A stretch of 64,000 nucleotides of DNA from Parashewanella sp965200795 (GCA_965200795.1 CBDAVB010000035.1:186001-250000); one strand, 5' to 3'. Positions 43,362 through 53,468 are shown, counted from the stretch's first letter. A program made the numbers and translations. Notes: generated by a model not told the origin, from the letters alone.

Positions 43362-44903
43362 TTAAGCTTCAGGCCCGGCTTGCTTAATCACTTCAGACAC
43401 CTGATATTTTTCGAAGTTAGCGTTGAACGCTTTCGCCAGCTGACCGGCATATTCGGCGTACTTAGCTTTATCCTTCCAGGTATTGACCGGGTTTAACAGC
43501 TCATCCTTAACGCCGGAAACCTTAAGCGGTACGTTCAGGTTCAGCTTTTCAATATGCTGAGTCTCAGCGTCTTTAAGCTCACCGTTTACGATAGCGTCTA
43601 TGATGGCGCGGGTCGTCGGGATATCGAAACGGTTACCTATGCCGTAAGGACCGCCTGTCCAGCCTGTGTTCACCAGATAAACCCGGCTGCCGGAGCTTTC
43701 AATACGCTCCATCAGTAATTCCGCGTAAACGCCCGCCGGGCGGGGGAAGAAGGGCGCGCCGAAACAGGCTGAGAAGGTTGACTGAATCGCGGCGCCCGAG
43801 CCGACTTCAGTGGAGCCGACTTTCGCCGTGTAACCGGAAAGGAAGTGATAAGCCGCCTGTTCTTTAGTCAGCTTTGACACGGGAGGCAGAACCCCTGAAA
43901 CGTCACAGGTCAGGAAAACCACGGCTGAAGGCTCACGGCCGCGGTTATCTTCTTTACGCTGAGCGACGTGCTCAAGAGGATAAGCGGCGCGGCTGTTTTC
44001 CGTTAAGCCGGTGTCATCGAAATCCGGCGTACGGGTGTCGTCCAGGGTCACGTTCTCAAGTACGGTACCGAAACGAATCGCGTCCCAGATCACAGGCTCA
44101 TTTTTCCGGCTTAAGTTAATGCACTTGGCGTAACAGCCGCCTTCAATATTGAACACGCCGCCCGGCGCCCAGCCGTGCTCGTCATCACCGATAAGGAAAC
44201 GTTTCGGATCGGCGGAAAGCGTCGTTTTACCCGTTCCGGATAAACCGAAGAACAAAGTGGTGTCACCGTCATGACCCGTGTTAGCCGAGCAGTGCATCGG
44301 CAGAACGCCTTTCGCGGGCAGTAGGAAGTTCTGGACTGAGAACATCGACTTCTTCATCTCTCCTGCGTATTTCAGACCCGCGAGCAGCACCTTGTGCTGA
44401 GCGAAATTGATGATGACCGTCGCGTCAGAATGGGTGCCGTCACGCTCCGGCTCACAAACAAACCCCGGCGCGCTGATAACGCGCCAGGCTTGTTTACCCG
44501 CTTTATTAAACTCCTCGGGGACGATGAACATGTTGCGGGCGAACAGATGGTGCCAGGCGTACTCCGTTGTTACGTTCACCGGAAGGTAGTGCTCAGGATC
44601 CGCGCCCACTTCAAGATCGGAGACGAATACGTCTTTATCCGCTAAATAAGCTTCGACACGCTCCCACAGGGCGTTGAATTTATCTTCGGCGAAAGGCTTG
44701 TTTACGCGGCCCCAGTCGATTTCATTTTCAGAGGACGCTTCTTTTACGATAAAACGATCATCAGGAGAACGCCCCGTTCGTTCACCGGTTGCGGCTGCTA
44801 TCGCGCCTTCAGCCGTTAACCGGGCTTCTGCGCGTGCGAGTGCGATTTCCACTAATTCGGCAGTGGTCAGATTAAAATACGTGCGATATGCTACATCGGC
44901 CAT
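43362..44903 (-). CDS. pckA: phosphoenolpyruvate carboxykinase (ATP) PckA
   Basis: 513 residues. Converts oxaloacetate and ATP to PEP, CO2 and ADP, the entry step of gluconeogenesis, in the cytoplasm. TGRSPDDRFIV (about 43-53, with the substrate Arg), LPMHCSANTG (metal His), GLSGTGKTTLSADP (P-loop, about 224-237) and LIGDDEHGWAPGG (kinase-2, about 241-253) are intact. Somewhat shorter than E. coli (540). GGAGAG precedes the ATG. The order pckA then hslO-hslR and gsp matches Shewanella. Confidence 0.98.
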   Translation of the reverse strand: MADVAYRTYFNLTTAELVEIALARAEARLTAEGAIAAATGERTGRSPDDRFIVKEASSENEIDWGRVNKPFAEDKFNALWERVEAYLADKDVFVSDLEVGADPEHYLPVNVTTEYAWHHLFARNMFIVPEEFNKAGKQAWRVISAPGFVCEPERDGTHSDATVIINFAQHKVLLAGLKYAGEMKKSMFSVQNFLLPAKGVLPMHCSANTGHDGDTTLFFGLSGTGKTTLSADPKRFLIGDDEHGWAPGGVFNIEGGCYAKCINLSRKNEPVIWDAIRFGTVLENVTLDDTRTPDFDDTGLTENSRAAYPLEHVAQRKEDNRGREPSAVVFLTCDVSGVLPPVSKLTKEQAAYHFLSGYTAKVGSTEVGSGAAIQSTFSACFGAPFFPRPAGVYAELLMERIESSGSRVYLVNTGWTGGPYGIGNRFDIPTTRAIIDAIVNGELKDAETQHIEKLNLNVPLKVSGVKDELLNPVNTWKDKAKYAEYAGQLAKAFNANFEKYQVSEVIKQAGPEA

Positions 44904-44931
44904 GAGCGTACTCTCCGTTCGGGTGCAAGAT

Positions 44932-44984
44932 GTTTACCCTGAAAAAACTGACTTTAGGTTATCGCGGTGTTTTTTCAGGTTTAC
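44932..44984. repeat. inverted repeat upstream of pckA
   Basis: GTTTACCCTGAAAAAAC at 44932-44948 pairs with GTTTTTTCAGGTTTAC at 44969-44984. The arms resemble the ends of the MITE-like family (CCTGAAAAACTC). It lies 29 bp from the pckA start, so it would be in the leader or promoter of pckA. Confidence 0.55.
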
Positions 44985-45055
44985 TCTGTCGCTATTCGCG
45001 TCGACTTTTTATGTATCGGGCTCATCACAAACCGACGTGATTTGCCCTTCAGAAA

Positions 45056-45113
45056 GAAACCGACCCGAAATGACTTCCCGTTCTGTTACCGCTTAACATT
45101 ACCGGTATCAAGT
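45056..45113 (+). repeat. degenerate copy of the MITE end found at 23002
   Basis: CCCGAAATGACTTCCCG and CGGTATCAAGTCA align, base for base with scattered changes, to 23008-23060 (CCCGAAATAACTTCCCG, CGATATCAAGGCA). Only this end is recognisable. The rest of 44985-45377 holds no gene I can support. Confidence 0.6.
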
Positions 45114-45377
45114 CACTCACACAAACGCGGCTGCGCCGCCGCGGCAACGGATCTGAACGCCGTAATGATTAAAAAACTTATCGTCAGCCGCTTACGGGAC
45201 GGTTTCTTACTATTTATTCTTTTGAAGCTGGCGCAGATTGTAACGTAAACGCAATAAAAAGTGTCATTATTAGCTTTTTGCCGGGAAGACAGAGTGTTCT
45301 GTTACAATTGTTAATAAAAAAGCATAAAAAAGGCGTAAAAAAAGCCGGGTCAGACGACTTTTTTCAGCGCGGGGTCA

Positions 45378-46238
45378 TTACTGAATCGTCTCGTTTACCC
45401 GCGCGCCGGCAAACAGGGTCTCAATATCGATACTGTCAAAGCGGTAACGGGTATTACAGTATTCACAACCCATCTCAACCCTGCCGTGTTCGGCGATGAC
45501 GCTGTCAATTTCTTCTTTAGCGATAGTTAAAATCGCCCGCGCCGTGCGTTCTCTTGAGCAGCGGCATTTAAAACTCACCTCATCGGGTTCGAATAAACGA
45601 ACTTGCTCCTGATGATATAAACGGTGCAGGACATCAGCGGCCGGCAGCGATAAAATCTCTTCCTGTTTAACGGTTGCCGTAAGCTGATCTAAATGCTCAA
45701 AATCTCCGCCGCGCGCTTTTTCTGAGGGCAGTATCTGTAAGAACATACCGCCGGCGCGTTTACCGTCCGCGAATAAGTACAGGCGGGTCGGCAGTTGCTC
45801 TGACTGCATAAAGTAATCCTCGAGGCAGCCCGCTAACCCCGGCTTTTCTATGGCGACCACACCCTGATATCGCTCACCGTCCTGCGCTGTTAAGGTGATG
45901 ACAATATAACCTTTGCCGAACAATTCCTGTAAACCGGCCTCATCCGCCAGCGCGCCCCGCCAGCGCGCGACACCGCGCAGCCGCTGCTGATCGTTACCGT
46001 TGATCACCGCGAGCGAAACCGGGCCGTCACCTTGAATTTGTACCGCGATGTCACCTTTAAACTTCAGCGTGGCCGTTAATAACGCGCTGGCGGCCATCAG
46101 CTCACCGAGCAGCAGTTGCAGTGCTTTGGGGTATTCGTGAGCCGAAAGCACCTGCTGGTAACTCTCCTCTAACTGAACTAATTGGCCTCTCACGTCGGCG
46201 TTTTCGAACAAATAGCGGTGTAACTTATCTATACTCAT
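45378..46238 (-). CDS. hslO: Hsp33 redox-regulated holdase HslO
   Basis: 286 residues. Cytoplasmic chaperone activated by oxidation: zinc is released from the four Cys of the C-terminal switch, disulfides form, and unfolded proteins are bound. The zinc cluster is FKCRCSRER (CxC) and MGCEYCNTRYRF (CxxC) in the last 60 residues. The N-terminal core with GDGPVSLAVINGN is typical. It starts 9 bp after hslR ends, an operon. Confidence 0.97.
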   Translation of the reverse strand: MSIDKLHRYLFENADVRGQLVQLEESYQQVLSAHEYPKALQLLLGELMAASALLTATLKFKGDIAVQIQGDGPVSLAVINGNDQQRLRGVARWRGALADEAGLQELFGKGYIVITLTAQDGERYQGVVAIEKPGLAGCLEDYFMQSEQLPTRLYLFADGKRAGGMFLQILPSEKARGGDFEHLDQLTATVKQEEILSLPAADVLHRLYHQEQVRLFEPDEVSFKCRCSRERTARAILTIAKEEIDSVIAEHGRVEMGCEYCNTRYRFDSIDIETLFAGARVNETIQ

Positions 46239-46247
46239 GTCTGGATC

Positions 46248-46667
46248 TCATTCGCTGCCGTTTTGAATCGCTTTGTGTTTAAAGCGCACAATTTGACGGC
46301 GTTGTTTTTTATCGGGTTTATGATCAGGTATCGGGTTATTTAAGCGGTTAAGGCGTCTGGCTTCAGCGGCTGATTCACGTTTTTTAATGCTGGTTTCCGT
46401 TTCCTGATACAGTTTCTGAGCCGTATCGGCGTTACCGCGCCGATCAGAAAGCGCCAGAATTATGATTTCTTTTTCATCAAAACCCTGGCGTAATCGGATC
46501 CGGGCTCCGATTTCGACATTCTTACTGGATTTCGCACGCTGACCGTTGTAGTGTACTTTTCCGCCGTCGATCATCTGTTTCGCGGTAGCCCGGGTTTTAT
46601 AAAAGCGTGCTGCCCATAACCATTTATCGAGACGAACGGCGAGCTGAGGGGGATTTTGCTGGTTCAT
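46248..46667 (-). CDS. hslR: ribosome-associated heat shock protein Hsp15 HslR
   Basis: 139 residues (E. coli 133). S4 RNA-binding domain protein that rescues stalled 50S subunits carrying nascent chains. VRLDKWLWAARFYKTRATAKQ (residues about 11-31) and GGKVHYNGQRAKSS (about 35-48) form the S4 motif; a basic tail follows (KPDKKQRRQIVRF). Strong AGGAGAGG before the ATG. First gene of hslR-hslO. Confidence 0.97.
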   Translation of the reverse strand: MNQQNPPQLAVRLDKWLWAARFYKTRATAKQMIDGGKVHYNGQRAKSSKNVEIGARIRLRQGFDEKEIIILALSDRRGNADTAQKLYQETETSIKKRESAAEARRLNRLNNPIPDHKPDKKQRRQIVRFKHKAIQNGSE

Positions 46668-47041
46668 GTCCTCTCCTAAATATCAGTCTGAGAAATAATA
46701 GATAACGGATCAGCTGGGATTCAGTAATTATTTGTAAAGTTATTCACTAATTTGGGTTAATGTATATAACCATGAATCAGGCTGGCAAAGTTATCATAAT
46801 CGGCTAATTTTAGCCAATGAGTCATGTGTTAAAGACTTGTTGCTATTCGTCGTCTGGGTTAGCATGGTCAGGATTTTTTGATCTGAAACCGGACAAGCGT
46901 TTTTCGCGCCGGGCATTAATTAATCCGCGGAATCAGATTAGTGCTATTTTTAATAGAAGCGGATATTTCGCTGTGTTTCGCTCAGCTGCTTTTTAGGTTC
47001 AAATCGGATAAAGAAGGTTAATATCACAGGTTGCCAATGAT
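46668..47041. other. promoter region between hslR and gspC
   Basis: 374 bp between divergent hslR and gspC. AT-rich and must contain both promoters. No RNA gene or convincing operator is seen. AAGAAGG at about 47011-47018 lies too far from gspC to be its Shine-Dalgarno sequence. Confidence 0.5.
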
Positions 47042-47962
47042 ATGGATGCACTTGATAAAGTAATAACAAAAGTAATTGGTTTGCCCCACCGGCCGCTCAG
47101 TAACGCCGTTTTTTGGCTGGGACTGGTATTCATTATCTATTTGATGGCTCAGATCACCTGGCGGTTAGTGCCGACATCCGCCCGGGCGGTAAGTTGGCAG
47201 CCTACGCCGATATTATCCGGTCGCGGCAGTGCTGAGAGCATTGATATGAAGCGCTTAAAGCAGCTGGATTTGTTTGGTAAATACGACGAGCGGCAAACAA
47301 AATCCGAACAAGATACCGCGCCGGTGATGATGACGGACGCGCCCAAATCCTCTCTGTCTATTCAGCTTACCGGTGTGGTCGCTTCTACAGCCGAGAAAAA
47401 AGGGTTAGCGATTATCGCGTCAGGCGGTACTCAGGCGACTTACGGTATAGGCGACAAAATAAAGGGTACGTCAGCGTCACTGAAAGACGTTTACGCCGAC
47501 CGAATCATCATTACTAATGCCGGTCGTTATGAAACTGTCATGCTGGATGGTCTGAAATTTACCACAGACGCGGCGGACAACGCGCGATTACAGAACGCGT
47601 CTCGTAAACAAACCATTGTGATTGACAAATCAGAGGACAGAAAAGTCAGTGATGATCTCGCTAAGACACGAAGAGAAGTGCTGGCGGATCCGAATTCTAT
47701 TACCGATTATTTATCCATTTCACCGAAAACGGTGAACGGCGAGCTGCAGGGATACCGCTTAAATCCCGGCAAGGATCGCCGGTTATTCGCAGAGGCCGGA
47801 TTTAAGCCGAACGATTTAGCGAAATCGCTGAACGGATATGATCTCACTGATATCTCACAGGCGCTGGAAGTCATGTCGCAGTTACCGGAGTTAAGTCAGG
47901 TGACGATTGTTGTTGAGCGCGAAGGACAACTCGTCGAGCTTACATTCGGTTTACCGCAATAG
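47042..47962 (+). CDS. gspC: type II secretion protein GspC
   Basis: 306 residues. Bitopic inner-membrane protein: one TM helix (about 20-42, AVFWLGLVFIIYLMAQI), then the periplasmic homology region (about 95-170, SIQLTGVVAS and AIIASGGTQATYGIGDKI) that contacts the GspD secretin, and a C-terminal PDZ-like domain (about 210-305, GYRLNPGKDRRLFAEAGFKPND). First of twelve genes gspC-gspN in one direction. Confidence 0.95.
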   Translation: MDALDKVITKVIGLPHRPLSNAVFWLGLVFIIYLMAQITWRLVPTSARAVSWQPTPILSGRGSAESIDMKRLKQLDLFGKYDERQTKSEQDTAPVMMTDAPKSSLSIQLTGVVASTAEKKGLAIIASGGTQATYGIGDKIKGTSASLKDVYADRIIITNAGRYETVMLDGLKFTTDAADNARLQNASRKQTIVIDKSEDRKVSDDLAKTRREVLADPNSITDYLSISPKTVNGELQGYRLNPGKDRRLFAEAGFKPNDLAKSLNGYDLTDISQALEVMSQLPELSQVTIVVEREGQLVELTFGLPQ

Positions 47963-47988
47963 CATTTAAGGCTAGGGGAAATTAAATA

Positions 47989-50205
47989 ATGAAGAACAAC
48001 AAACTCGGACGTAAATTATTAGCCGGCGTATTCGCCGGCGCCGTCCTAATGTCACCGGCCTTGAGTTGGGCCGCGCAATACGCCGCCAACTTCAAAGGCA
48101 CTGATATTCAGGAGTTTATCAATATTGTTGGTAAAAATTTAAATAAAACCATCATTATTGATCCGACTGTCCGCGGTAAAATTAATGTTCGCAGTTACGA
48201 TTTGCTCAATGATGAGCAATATTACCAATTCTTCCTTAATGTACTGCAGGTCTACGGCTACGCGGTCGTGAAGATGGATAACGACATCATCAAAGTCATC
48301 AAAGATAAAGACGCGAAAACGTCCAACATTCCCGTTGTCGATGATAAATCACCGGGGCAGGGTGATGAAATGGTGACCCGCATCGTGGCGTTATACAACA
48401 CTGAAGCTAAGCAGCTCGCGCCGCTTTTGCGCCAGTTAAACGACAACGCCGGCGGCGGTAATGTGGTCAACTATGACCCGTCTAACGTGCTGATGATCTC
48501 CGGTCGCGCGGCGGTGGTCAATAAGCTGGTGGAAATCGTTCGCCGCGTCGATAAACAAGGCGACACCTCGGTTCAGGTCATTCCGCTTAATTTCGCGTCC
48601 GCCAGCGAGATTGTTCGTATCATTGAAACCCTCTATCGTCAGACCGGCGGCTCATCAGGCATGCAGGATCAGGCGCCCAAACTCGTGGCTGATGAGCGCA
48701 CCAATTCCGTTGTCGTCAGCGGTGATGACAAGAGCCGGACGCGTGTGGCGAGCTTAGTGAAAAAGCTGGATGAGGAGCAGGCGTCAACGGGCAACACCCG
48801 CGTACGCTATCTGCGCTATGCCAAAGCGGAAGATTTAGTCGAGGTGCTTAACGGTTTCGCCGATAAAATCGCCGCCAATACGCCGGGCGCGAAAAAAACG
48901 GTTTCAGGTTCTTCCCGCAGACTGACCTCATCCTCAAGAAATTCATCCTCAAGATCAAACCGCGGCGGCGGCCGCATCGGCGGCAACAGCACCGGTGATA
49001 TCAATATCGTAGCCGATAAGGAAACAAACTCATTAGTTATCACCGCGCAGCCCGCTGAGATGCGCACGCTCAACAGTGTCATCGACCAGCTGGATATTCG
49101 CCGCGCGCAGGTACTGGTCCAGGCGATTATTGTTGAAATCGGCGAAGGCGATGATGTCGGTTTAGGCGTCCAGTGGGGCACGACCGCCGGCGGCGGAACT
49201 CAGTTTAATAATTTTGGCGCGTCAATCGGTCAAATCGGCGCCGGCGTCTGGGCCGCGAGGGATCAACCCGCATCTCAGACCTGTTCCGGAGCCGGTGATA
49301 ATCAAGTCTGTACCGATAACCCGGATACTCCGGGTGATATCACTCTTCTCGCCCAAGCCCTCGGCCGGATCAACGGTGCCGCCTGGGGGGTATGGACCGG
49401 CGATTTCGGCGCGCTGGTGCAGGCGATTTCGAGCGATACTAACTCAAACGTATTGTCGACTCCGTCAATCACTACCCTGGATAACCAGGAAGCCAATTTT
49501 ATTGTCGGTGACGAAGTCCCGGTGATTACCGGCTCTACGGCGAGCTCGAACAACAGCAACCCCTTCCAGACCATTGAGCGTAAAGAAGTGGGTGTGAAGC
49601 TCAAGGTGACGCCGCAAATTAACGAAGGCGGCTCCGCGGTTAAACTGACCATTGAACAAGAGGTTTCCGGCGTTAACGGTAATACCGGTGTTGATATTTC
49701 ATTCTCTACCCGCCGTTTGACCACTACCGTGCTGGCGGATGACGGTCAGGTTGTGGTGCTCGGTGGTCTGATCACTGAAAACGTTCAGGAAAGCGTGCAA
49801 AAGGTACCGCTGCTGGGTGACATTCCGGTGTTAGGGCATTTGTTCAGATCGTCCTCAAGCCGGAAGACCAAACGCAATCTGATGGTATTTATCAAGCCGA
49901 CGATTGTCCGTGACAAAATGACCATGAACGGCCTGACCGGCCGTAAGTACAATTACTTCCGCGCCCTGCAGTTAGAGCAGCAAGAACGCGGCATCAATCT
50001 CATGCCGGATACCGAAGTGCCGGTCTTGGAGCAATGGCAGAATCAATCCGTTGTGCCGCAGGAAGTGCAGGAAATTTTACGGCGTCATGAAGAAGGTAAA
50101 GGGTTAGCCATGCCGATGCGCCGGACAGACTCAACCCTTAAAGCTTTATCTGAGAGCAAAGAAAAAGACAAAGCCGGACAAGCGAAACCAGACGAAAAGA
50201 AGTAG
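47989..50205 (+). CDS. gspD: type II secretion secretin GspD
   Basis: 738 residues with a signal peptide (cleaved near residue 28, after LSWA). Multimer forms the outer-membrane channel. N0 domain (about 30-105), N1-N3 repeats, and the secretin core (about 365-620) with VPVITGSTAS and VPLLGDIPVLGHLFRS. A Ser/Arg/Gly-rich loop (about 305-335) lies in N3. The C-terminal S-domain (about 640-738) is Lys/Glu-rich. AGGGGA precedes the ATG. Confidence 0.97.
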   Translation: MKNNKLGRKLLAGVFAGAVLMSPALSWAAQYAANFKGTDIQEFINIVGKNLNKTIIIDPTVRGKINVRSYDLLNDEQYYQFFLNVLQVYGYAVVKMDNDIIKVIKDKDAKTSNIPVVDDKSPGQGDEMVTRIVALYNTEAKQLAPLLRQLNDNAGGGNVVNYDPSNVLMISGRAAVVNKLVEIVRRVDKQGDTSVQVIPLNFASASEIVRIIETLYRQTGGSSGMQDQAPKLVADERTNSVVVSGDDKSRTRVASLVKKLDEEQASTGNTRVRYLRYAKAEDLVEVLNGFADKIAANTPGAKKTVSGSSRRLTSSSRNSSSRSNRGGGRIGGNSTGDINIVADKETNSLVITAQPAEMRTLNSVIDQLDIRRAQVLVQAIIVEIGEGDDVGLGVQWGTTAGGGTQFNNFGASIGQIGAGVWAARDQPASQTCSGAGDNQVCTDNPDTPGDITLLAQALGRINGAAWGVWTGDFGALVQAISSDTNSNVLSTPSITTLDNQEANFIVGDEVPVITGSTASSNNSNPFQTIERKEVGVKLKVTPQINEGGSAVKLTIEQEVSGVNGNTGVDISFSTRRLTTTVLADDGQVVVLGGLITENVQESVQKVPLLGDIPVLGHLFRSSSSRKTKRNLMVFIKPTIVRDKMTMNGLTGRKYNYFRALQLEQQERGINLMPDTEVPVLEQWQNQSVVPQEVQEILRRHEEGKGLAMPMRRTDSTLKALSESKEKDKAGQAKPDEKK

Positions 50206-50208
50206 CTC

Positions 50209-51777
50209 ATGAGTGAAATGCGATTAGACGATACTGAATTATCGAAAGTGTCCACCGAACTGGGCATGGATGTCGAGCAGCGGGAAGATGAGGTGTTTCA
50301 CTCCAGCAGCAAAGAGCGCCTGCCTTTTGCCTTCGCTCACCGTCACGCCGTGGTGTTAGACAAAGACGCGGAGGATAACCTGACGCTGTTTCATACGCCG
50401 GCTACGACGGCTGAAATGATCCTGGAAGCCCGCCGCTATGCCGGTGAGCCGCTTAAACTGGTTGAGCTTGATAATCAGCAATTTGAAGTGAGATTAACAC
50501 AGGCTTATCAGACCAACTCTTCTGAAGCGCAGCAGCTGATGGAAGATATCGGTAATGAAATGGACTTGTTTACCCTCGCTGAAGAACTGCCGCAGACGGA
50601 AGACTTACTCGAAGGTGATGATGACGCGCCGATCATCAAGTTAATCAACGCCTTGCTTTCTGAAGCGATCAAAGAAGAAGCGTCGGATATTCACGTTGAG
50701 ACCTACGAGAAACAGCTTGTCGTTCGATTTCGTGTTGACGGCGTTCTTAAAGAAGTCCTGAAACCTAACCGTAAGCTGTCGTCGTTACTGGTCTCACGTA
50801 TCAAGGTAATGGCGAGACTGGACATCGCCGAAAAACGGATCCCTCAGGACGGCCGTATTTCCCTGCGTATCGCCGGTCGCGCGGTAGACGTGCGTGTGTC
50901 AACCATGCCGTCGAGTCACGGTGAGCGAGTGGTGCTGCGTCTGCTGGATAAAAATGCCGGTAACCTTGATTTACAGCAATTGGGGATGACGGAAAAGGTC
51001 CGGGTTGAGTTTGACAGTTTGATCCGTAAGCCGCACGGCATTATTCTGGTGACCGGTCCGACGGGGTCGGGTAAATCGACCACGCTCTACGCCGGTTTAA
51101 CTGAAATTAACTCCCGTGACACCAACATCCTGACGGTAGAGGATCCGATTGAATATGAGCTTGACGGTATCGGTCAGACTCAGGTGAATACCAAAGTGGA
51201 TATGACCTTTGCCCGTGGTTTACGCGCGATTTTGCGTCAGGATCCTGATGTGGTAATGATAGGTGAAATCCGTGATTTAGAAACCGCGCAGATTGCCGTT
51301 CAAGCCTCGTTAACCGGTCACTTAGTATTATCAACGCTTCACACCAATACCGCGTCAGGAGCGATTACCCGTCTGCAGGATATGGGCGTTGAGCCGTTTT
51401 TGGTGTCATCAAGCCTGCTGGGCGTATTGGCGCAGCGACTGGTGCGGACGCTGTGTAAAGACTGCCGTCTGGAGCATACGCCTGACGTGCGCGAGCGGGA
51501 GCTTTTAGGTCTGCAAAAAGATGATAACCGTTTGATTTACCGGGCTAACGGCTGTAAGAAATGCGGCCATAACGGTTACCGGGGACGTACGGGTATTCAT
51601 GAGTTACTGGTGGTTGACGACAATATCCGCGAGTTAATCCATCACGGTAAAGGTGAGTTAGCCATTGAAAAATACGTTCGCGGCCGCGTTCCGAGTATCC
51701 GCCACGACGGTATGAGTAAAGTGTTAGCGGGTATTACAACACTTGAGGAAGTCCTGCGTGTCACCCGCGAGGAGTAA
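50209..51777 (+). CDS. gspE: type II secretion ATPase GspE
   Basis: 522 residues. Cytoplasmic hexameric ATPase powering pseudopilus assembly. N1E/N2E domains (about 1-150), then the ATPase core: Walker A GPTGSGKSTT (about 283-292), the Asp box, Walker B LRQDPDVVMIGEIRD (about 343-357) and the His box TGHLVLSTLHTN. The four-Cys zinc site (CKDC and CKKCG, about 420-450) marks GspE rather than a pilus ATPase. ATG 3 bp after the gspD stop. Confidence 0.97.
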   Translation: MSEMRLDDTELSKVSTELGMDVEQREDEVFHSSSKERLPFAFAHRHAVVLDKDAEDNLTLFHTPATTAEMILEARRYAGEPLKLVELDNQQFEVRLTQAYQTNSSEAQQLMEDIGNEMDLFTLAEELPQTEDLLEGDDDAPIIKLINALLSEAIKEEASDIHVETYEKQLVVRFRVDGVLKEVLKPNRKLSSLLVSRIKVMARLDIAEKRIPQDGRISLRIAGRAVDVRVSTMPSSHGERVVLRLLDKNAGNLDLQQLGMTEKVRVEFDSLIRKPHGIILVTGPTGSGKSTTLYAGLTEINSRDTNILTVEDPIEYELDGIGQTQVNTKVDMTFARGLRAILRQDPDVVMIGEIRDLETAQIAVQASLTGHLVLSTLHTNTASGAITRLQDMGVEPFLVSSSLLGVLAQRLVRTLCKDCRLEHTPDVRERELLGLQKDDNRLIYRANGCKKCGHNGYRGRTGIHELLVVDDNIRELIHHGKGELAIEKYVRGRVPSIRHDGMSKVLAGITTLEEVLRVTREE

Positions 51778-51780
51778 TCG

Positions 51781-53001
51781 ATGGCGGCATTTGAATATAA
51801 AGCGTTAGACGTAAGTACGGGCAAACAAACCAAAGGGGTTGTTGAGGCTGATACCGCCCGGCATGCCCGGAGCCAGCTGCGTGAAATGCGCCTGACGCCC
51901 TTTTCCATTGAGCCGGTGACGGAAAAAGAAGCCAGACAGTCCGGATTCTCGTTATTCAAAAAGCGTATCTCGGTCGCTGAGCTGGCGTTGATCACCCGTC
52001 AAATCGCCACCTTAGTGGCGGCCGGTCTGCCGATTGAAGAAGCGTTAAAAGCGGTCGGCCAGCAGTGTGAGAAAGAGCGTCTGGCCAGCATGATTATGGC
52101 GGTGCGTTCCAGAGTGGTTGAAGGTTACAGTCTCGCGGATTCCATGGCCGAATTTGCGCATATTTTTGATGATCTGTACCGTGCTATGGTCGCCTCGGGT
52201 GAAAAATCCGGCCACCTTGACGTGGTGCTCAATCGTCTGGCGGATTACACCGAGCGCCGTCAGCAGCTTAAATCTAAGTTGCAGCAGGCTATGATTTATC
52301 CGACGGCGTTGACGATTGTGGCGATTTTGGTGGTCTCAATTCTTCTTGCTGTTGTGGTGCCGCAAGTCGCGAGCCAGTTCCAGCATATGGGGCAGCAGCT
52401 GCCGTGGGCGACGCAGACTTTGATTTCGATGTCGGATTTTGTGCGTGATTACGGGATTGGCATTGTCGTCACCGTTCTTGTGGTTCTGGCGCTCTTTGGG
52501 CGAGCGATTCAAAAACCTGATATCCGGATGAAATATCACACCGCTCTGCTGAAATTGCCGGTGGTGGGCAAGGTGAGTAAAAGTCTCAATACCGCGAGAT
52601 TCGCCCGAACCTTAAGTATTTTATCGGCCAGCTCCGTGCCGCTGCTCGACGGTATGCGCATCGCCAGTGATGTACTGCTTAACGTCAGAGTAAAGCAAGC
52701 GGTAGAAGAGGCGACATCTAAGGTTCGTGAGGGCAGCAGCTTAGGCGCGTCACTGACGGCCACCAAACTGTTTCCGCCGATGATGCTTTATATGATCTCA
52801 TCGGGTGAGAAAAGCGGTGAGCTTGAGCAGATGCTCGAGCGCGCCGCCGATAACCAGGACAGACAATTTGAAGCTAACGTGACCATAGCTCTCGGTGTTT
52901 TTGAGCCCGCGCTGGTGATCAGCATGGCGGTGGTCGTATTATTCATTGTATTAGCCATTCTGCAGCCGATCCTGGCATTGAATAATCTGGTGAGCGGCTG
53001 A
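51781..53001 (+). CDS. gspF: type II secretion inner-membrane protein GspF
   Basis: 406 residues, platform protein with two GspF domains (about 70-190 and 273-395) and three membrane helices (about 172-195, 221-240 and 375-397). LITRQIATLVAAGLPIEEAL and ISSGEKSGELEQML are the repeated family motifs. Begins 3 bp after gspE; GAGGAG of the gspE end serves as its ribosome site. Confidence 0.97.
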   Translation: MAAFEYKALDVSTGKQTKGVVEADTARHARSQLREMRLTPFSIEPVTEKEARQSGFSLFKKRISVAELALITRQIATLVAAGLPIEEALKAVGQQCEKERLASMIMAVRSRVVEGYSLADSMAEFAHIFDDLYRAMVASGEKSGHLDVVLNRLADYTERRQQLKSKLQQAMIYPTALTIVAILVVSILLAVVVPQVASQFQHMGQQLPWATQTLISMSDFVRDYGIGIVVTVLVVLALFGRAIQKPDIRMKYHTALLKLPVVGKVSKSLNTARFARTLSILSASSVPLLDGMRIASDVLLNVRVKQAVEEATSKVREGSSLGASLTATKLFPPMMLYMISSGEKSGELEQMLERAADNQDRQFEANVTIALGVFEPALVISMAVVVLFIVLAILQPILALNNLVSG

Positions 53002-53032
53002 CACAGACAAGTTTTACATTAAGGAGTGTTCA

Positions 53033-53467
53033 ATGAAACAACAAAGACGTCAACGGGGATTTACGTTACTTGAAATCATGGTCGTAGTGGTCATTTTAGG
53101 TCTGCTCGCGGCGATGGTTTTACCGAACGTACTGGGTAACAAAGAAAAAGCGGATAAACAAAAAGCGGTAGCCGATATTGTTTCAATTGAAAACGCGCTC
53201 GATATGTATAAGTTGGATAACGGAGTTTACCCGACAACAGAGCAGGGTTTAGACGCATTAGTAAGTAAACCTACGATTTCTCCTGAGCCCAGAAACTACC
53301 GTGAAGACGGTTACATCAAGCGGTTACCGCAGGATCCGTGGAGAAACGATTATCTTTATCTGAGTCCGGGTGAGCACGGTAAAGTTGACGTGTTCAGCGC
53401 CGGCCCCTCAGGTCAGCCGGGTACGGATGATGACATCGGTAACTGGAACTTGAGCGATTATCAATAA
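53033..53467 (+). CDS. gspG: major pseudopilin GspG
   Basis: 144 residues. Main subunit of the periplasmic pseudopilus. Prepilin peptidase site RQRG|FTLLEIMVVVV with the conserved Glu at +5, followed by the hydrophobic helix. The C-terminal part with TEQGLDALV, RLPQDPWRNDYLYLSPGEHG and DVFSAGPSGQPGTDDDIGNW is the calcium-binding GspG signature. AAGGAG before the ATG. The peptidase GspO is not in this window. Confidence 0.98.
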   Translation: MKQQRRQRGFTLLEIMVVVVILGLLAAMVLPNVLGNKEKADKQKAVADIVSIENALDMYKLDNGVYPTTEQGLDALVSKPTISPEPRNYREDGYIKRLPQDPWRNDYLYLSPGEHGKVDVFSAGPSGQPGTDDDIGNWNLSDYQ

Positions 53468-53468
53468 C

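Noticed and set aside
46996..47008. tRNA-like T-loop sequence GGTTCAAATC
   Set aside because: No acceptor stem, D-arm or anticodon arm can be formed around it; it is a chance match upstream of gspC.
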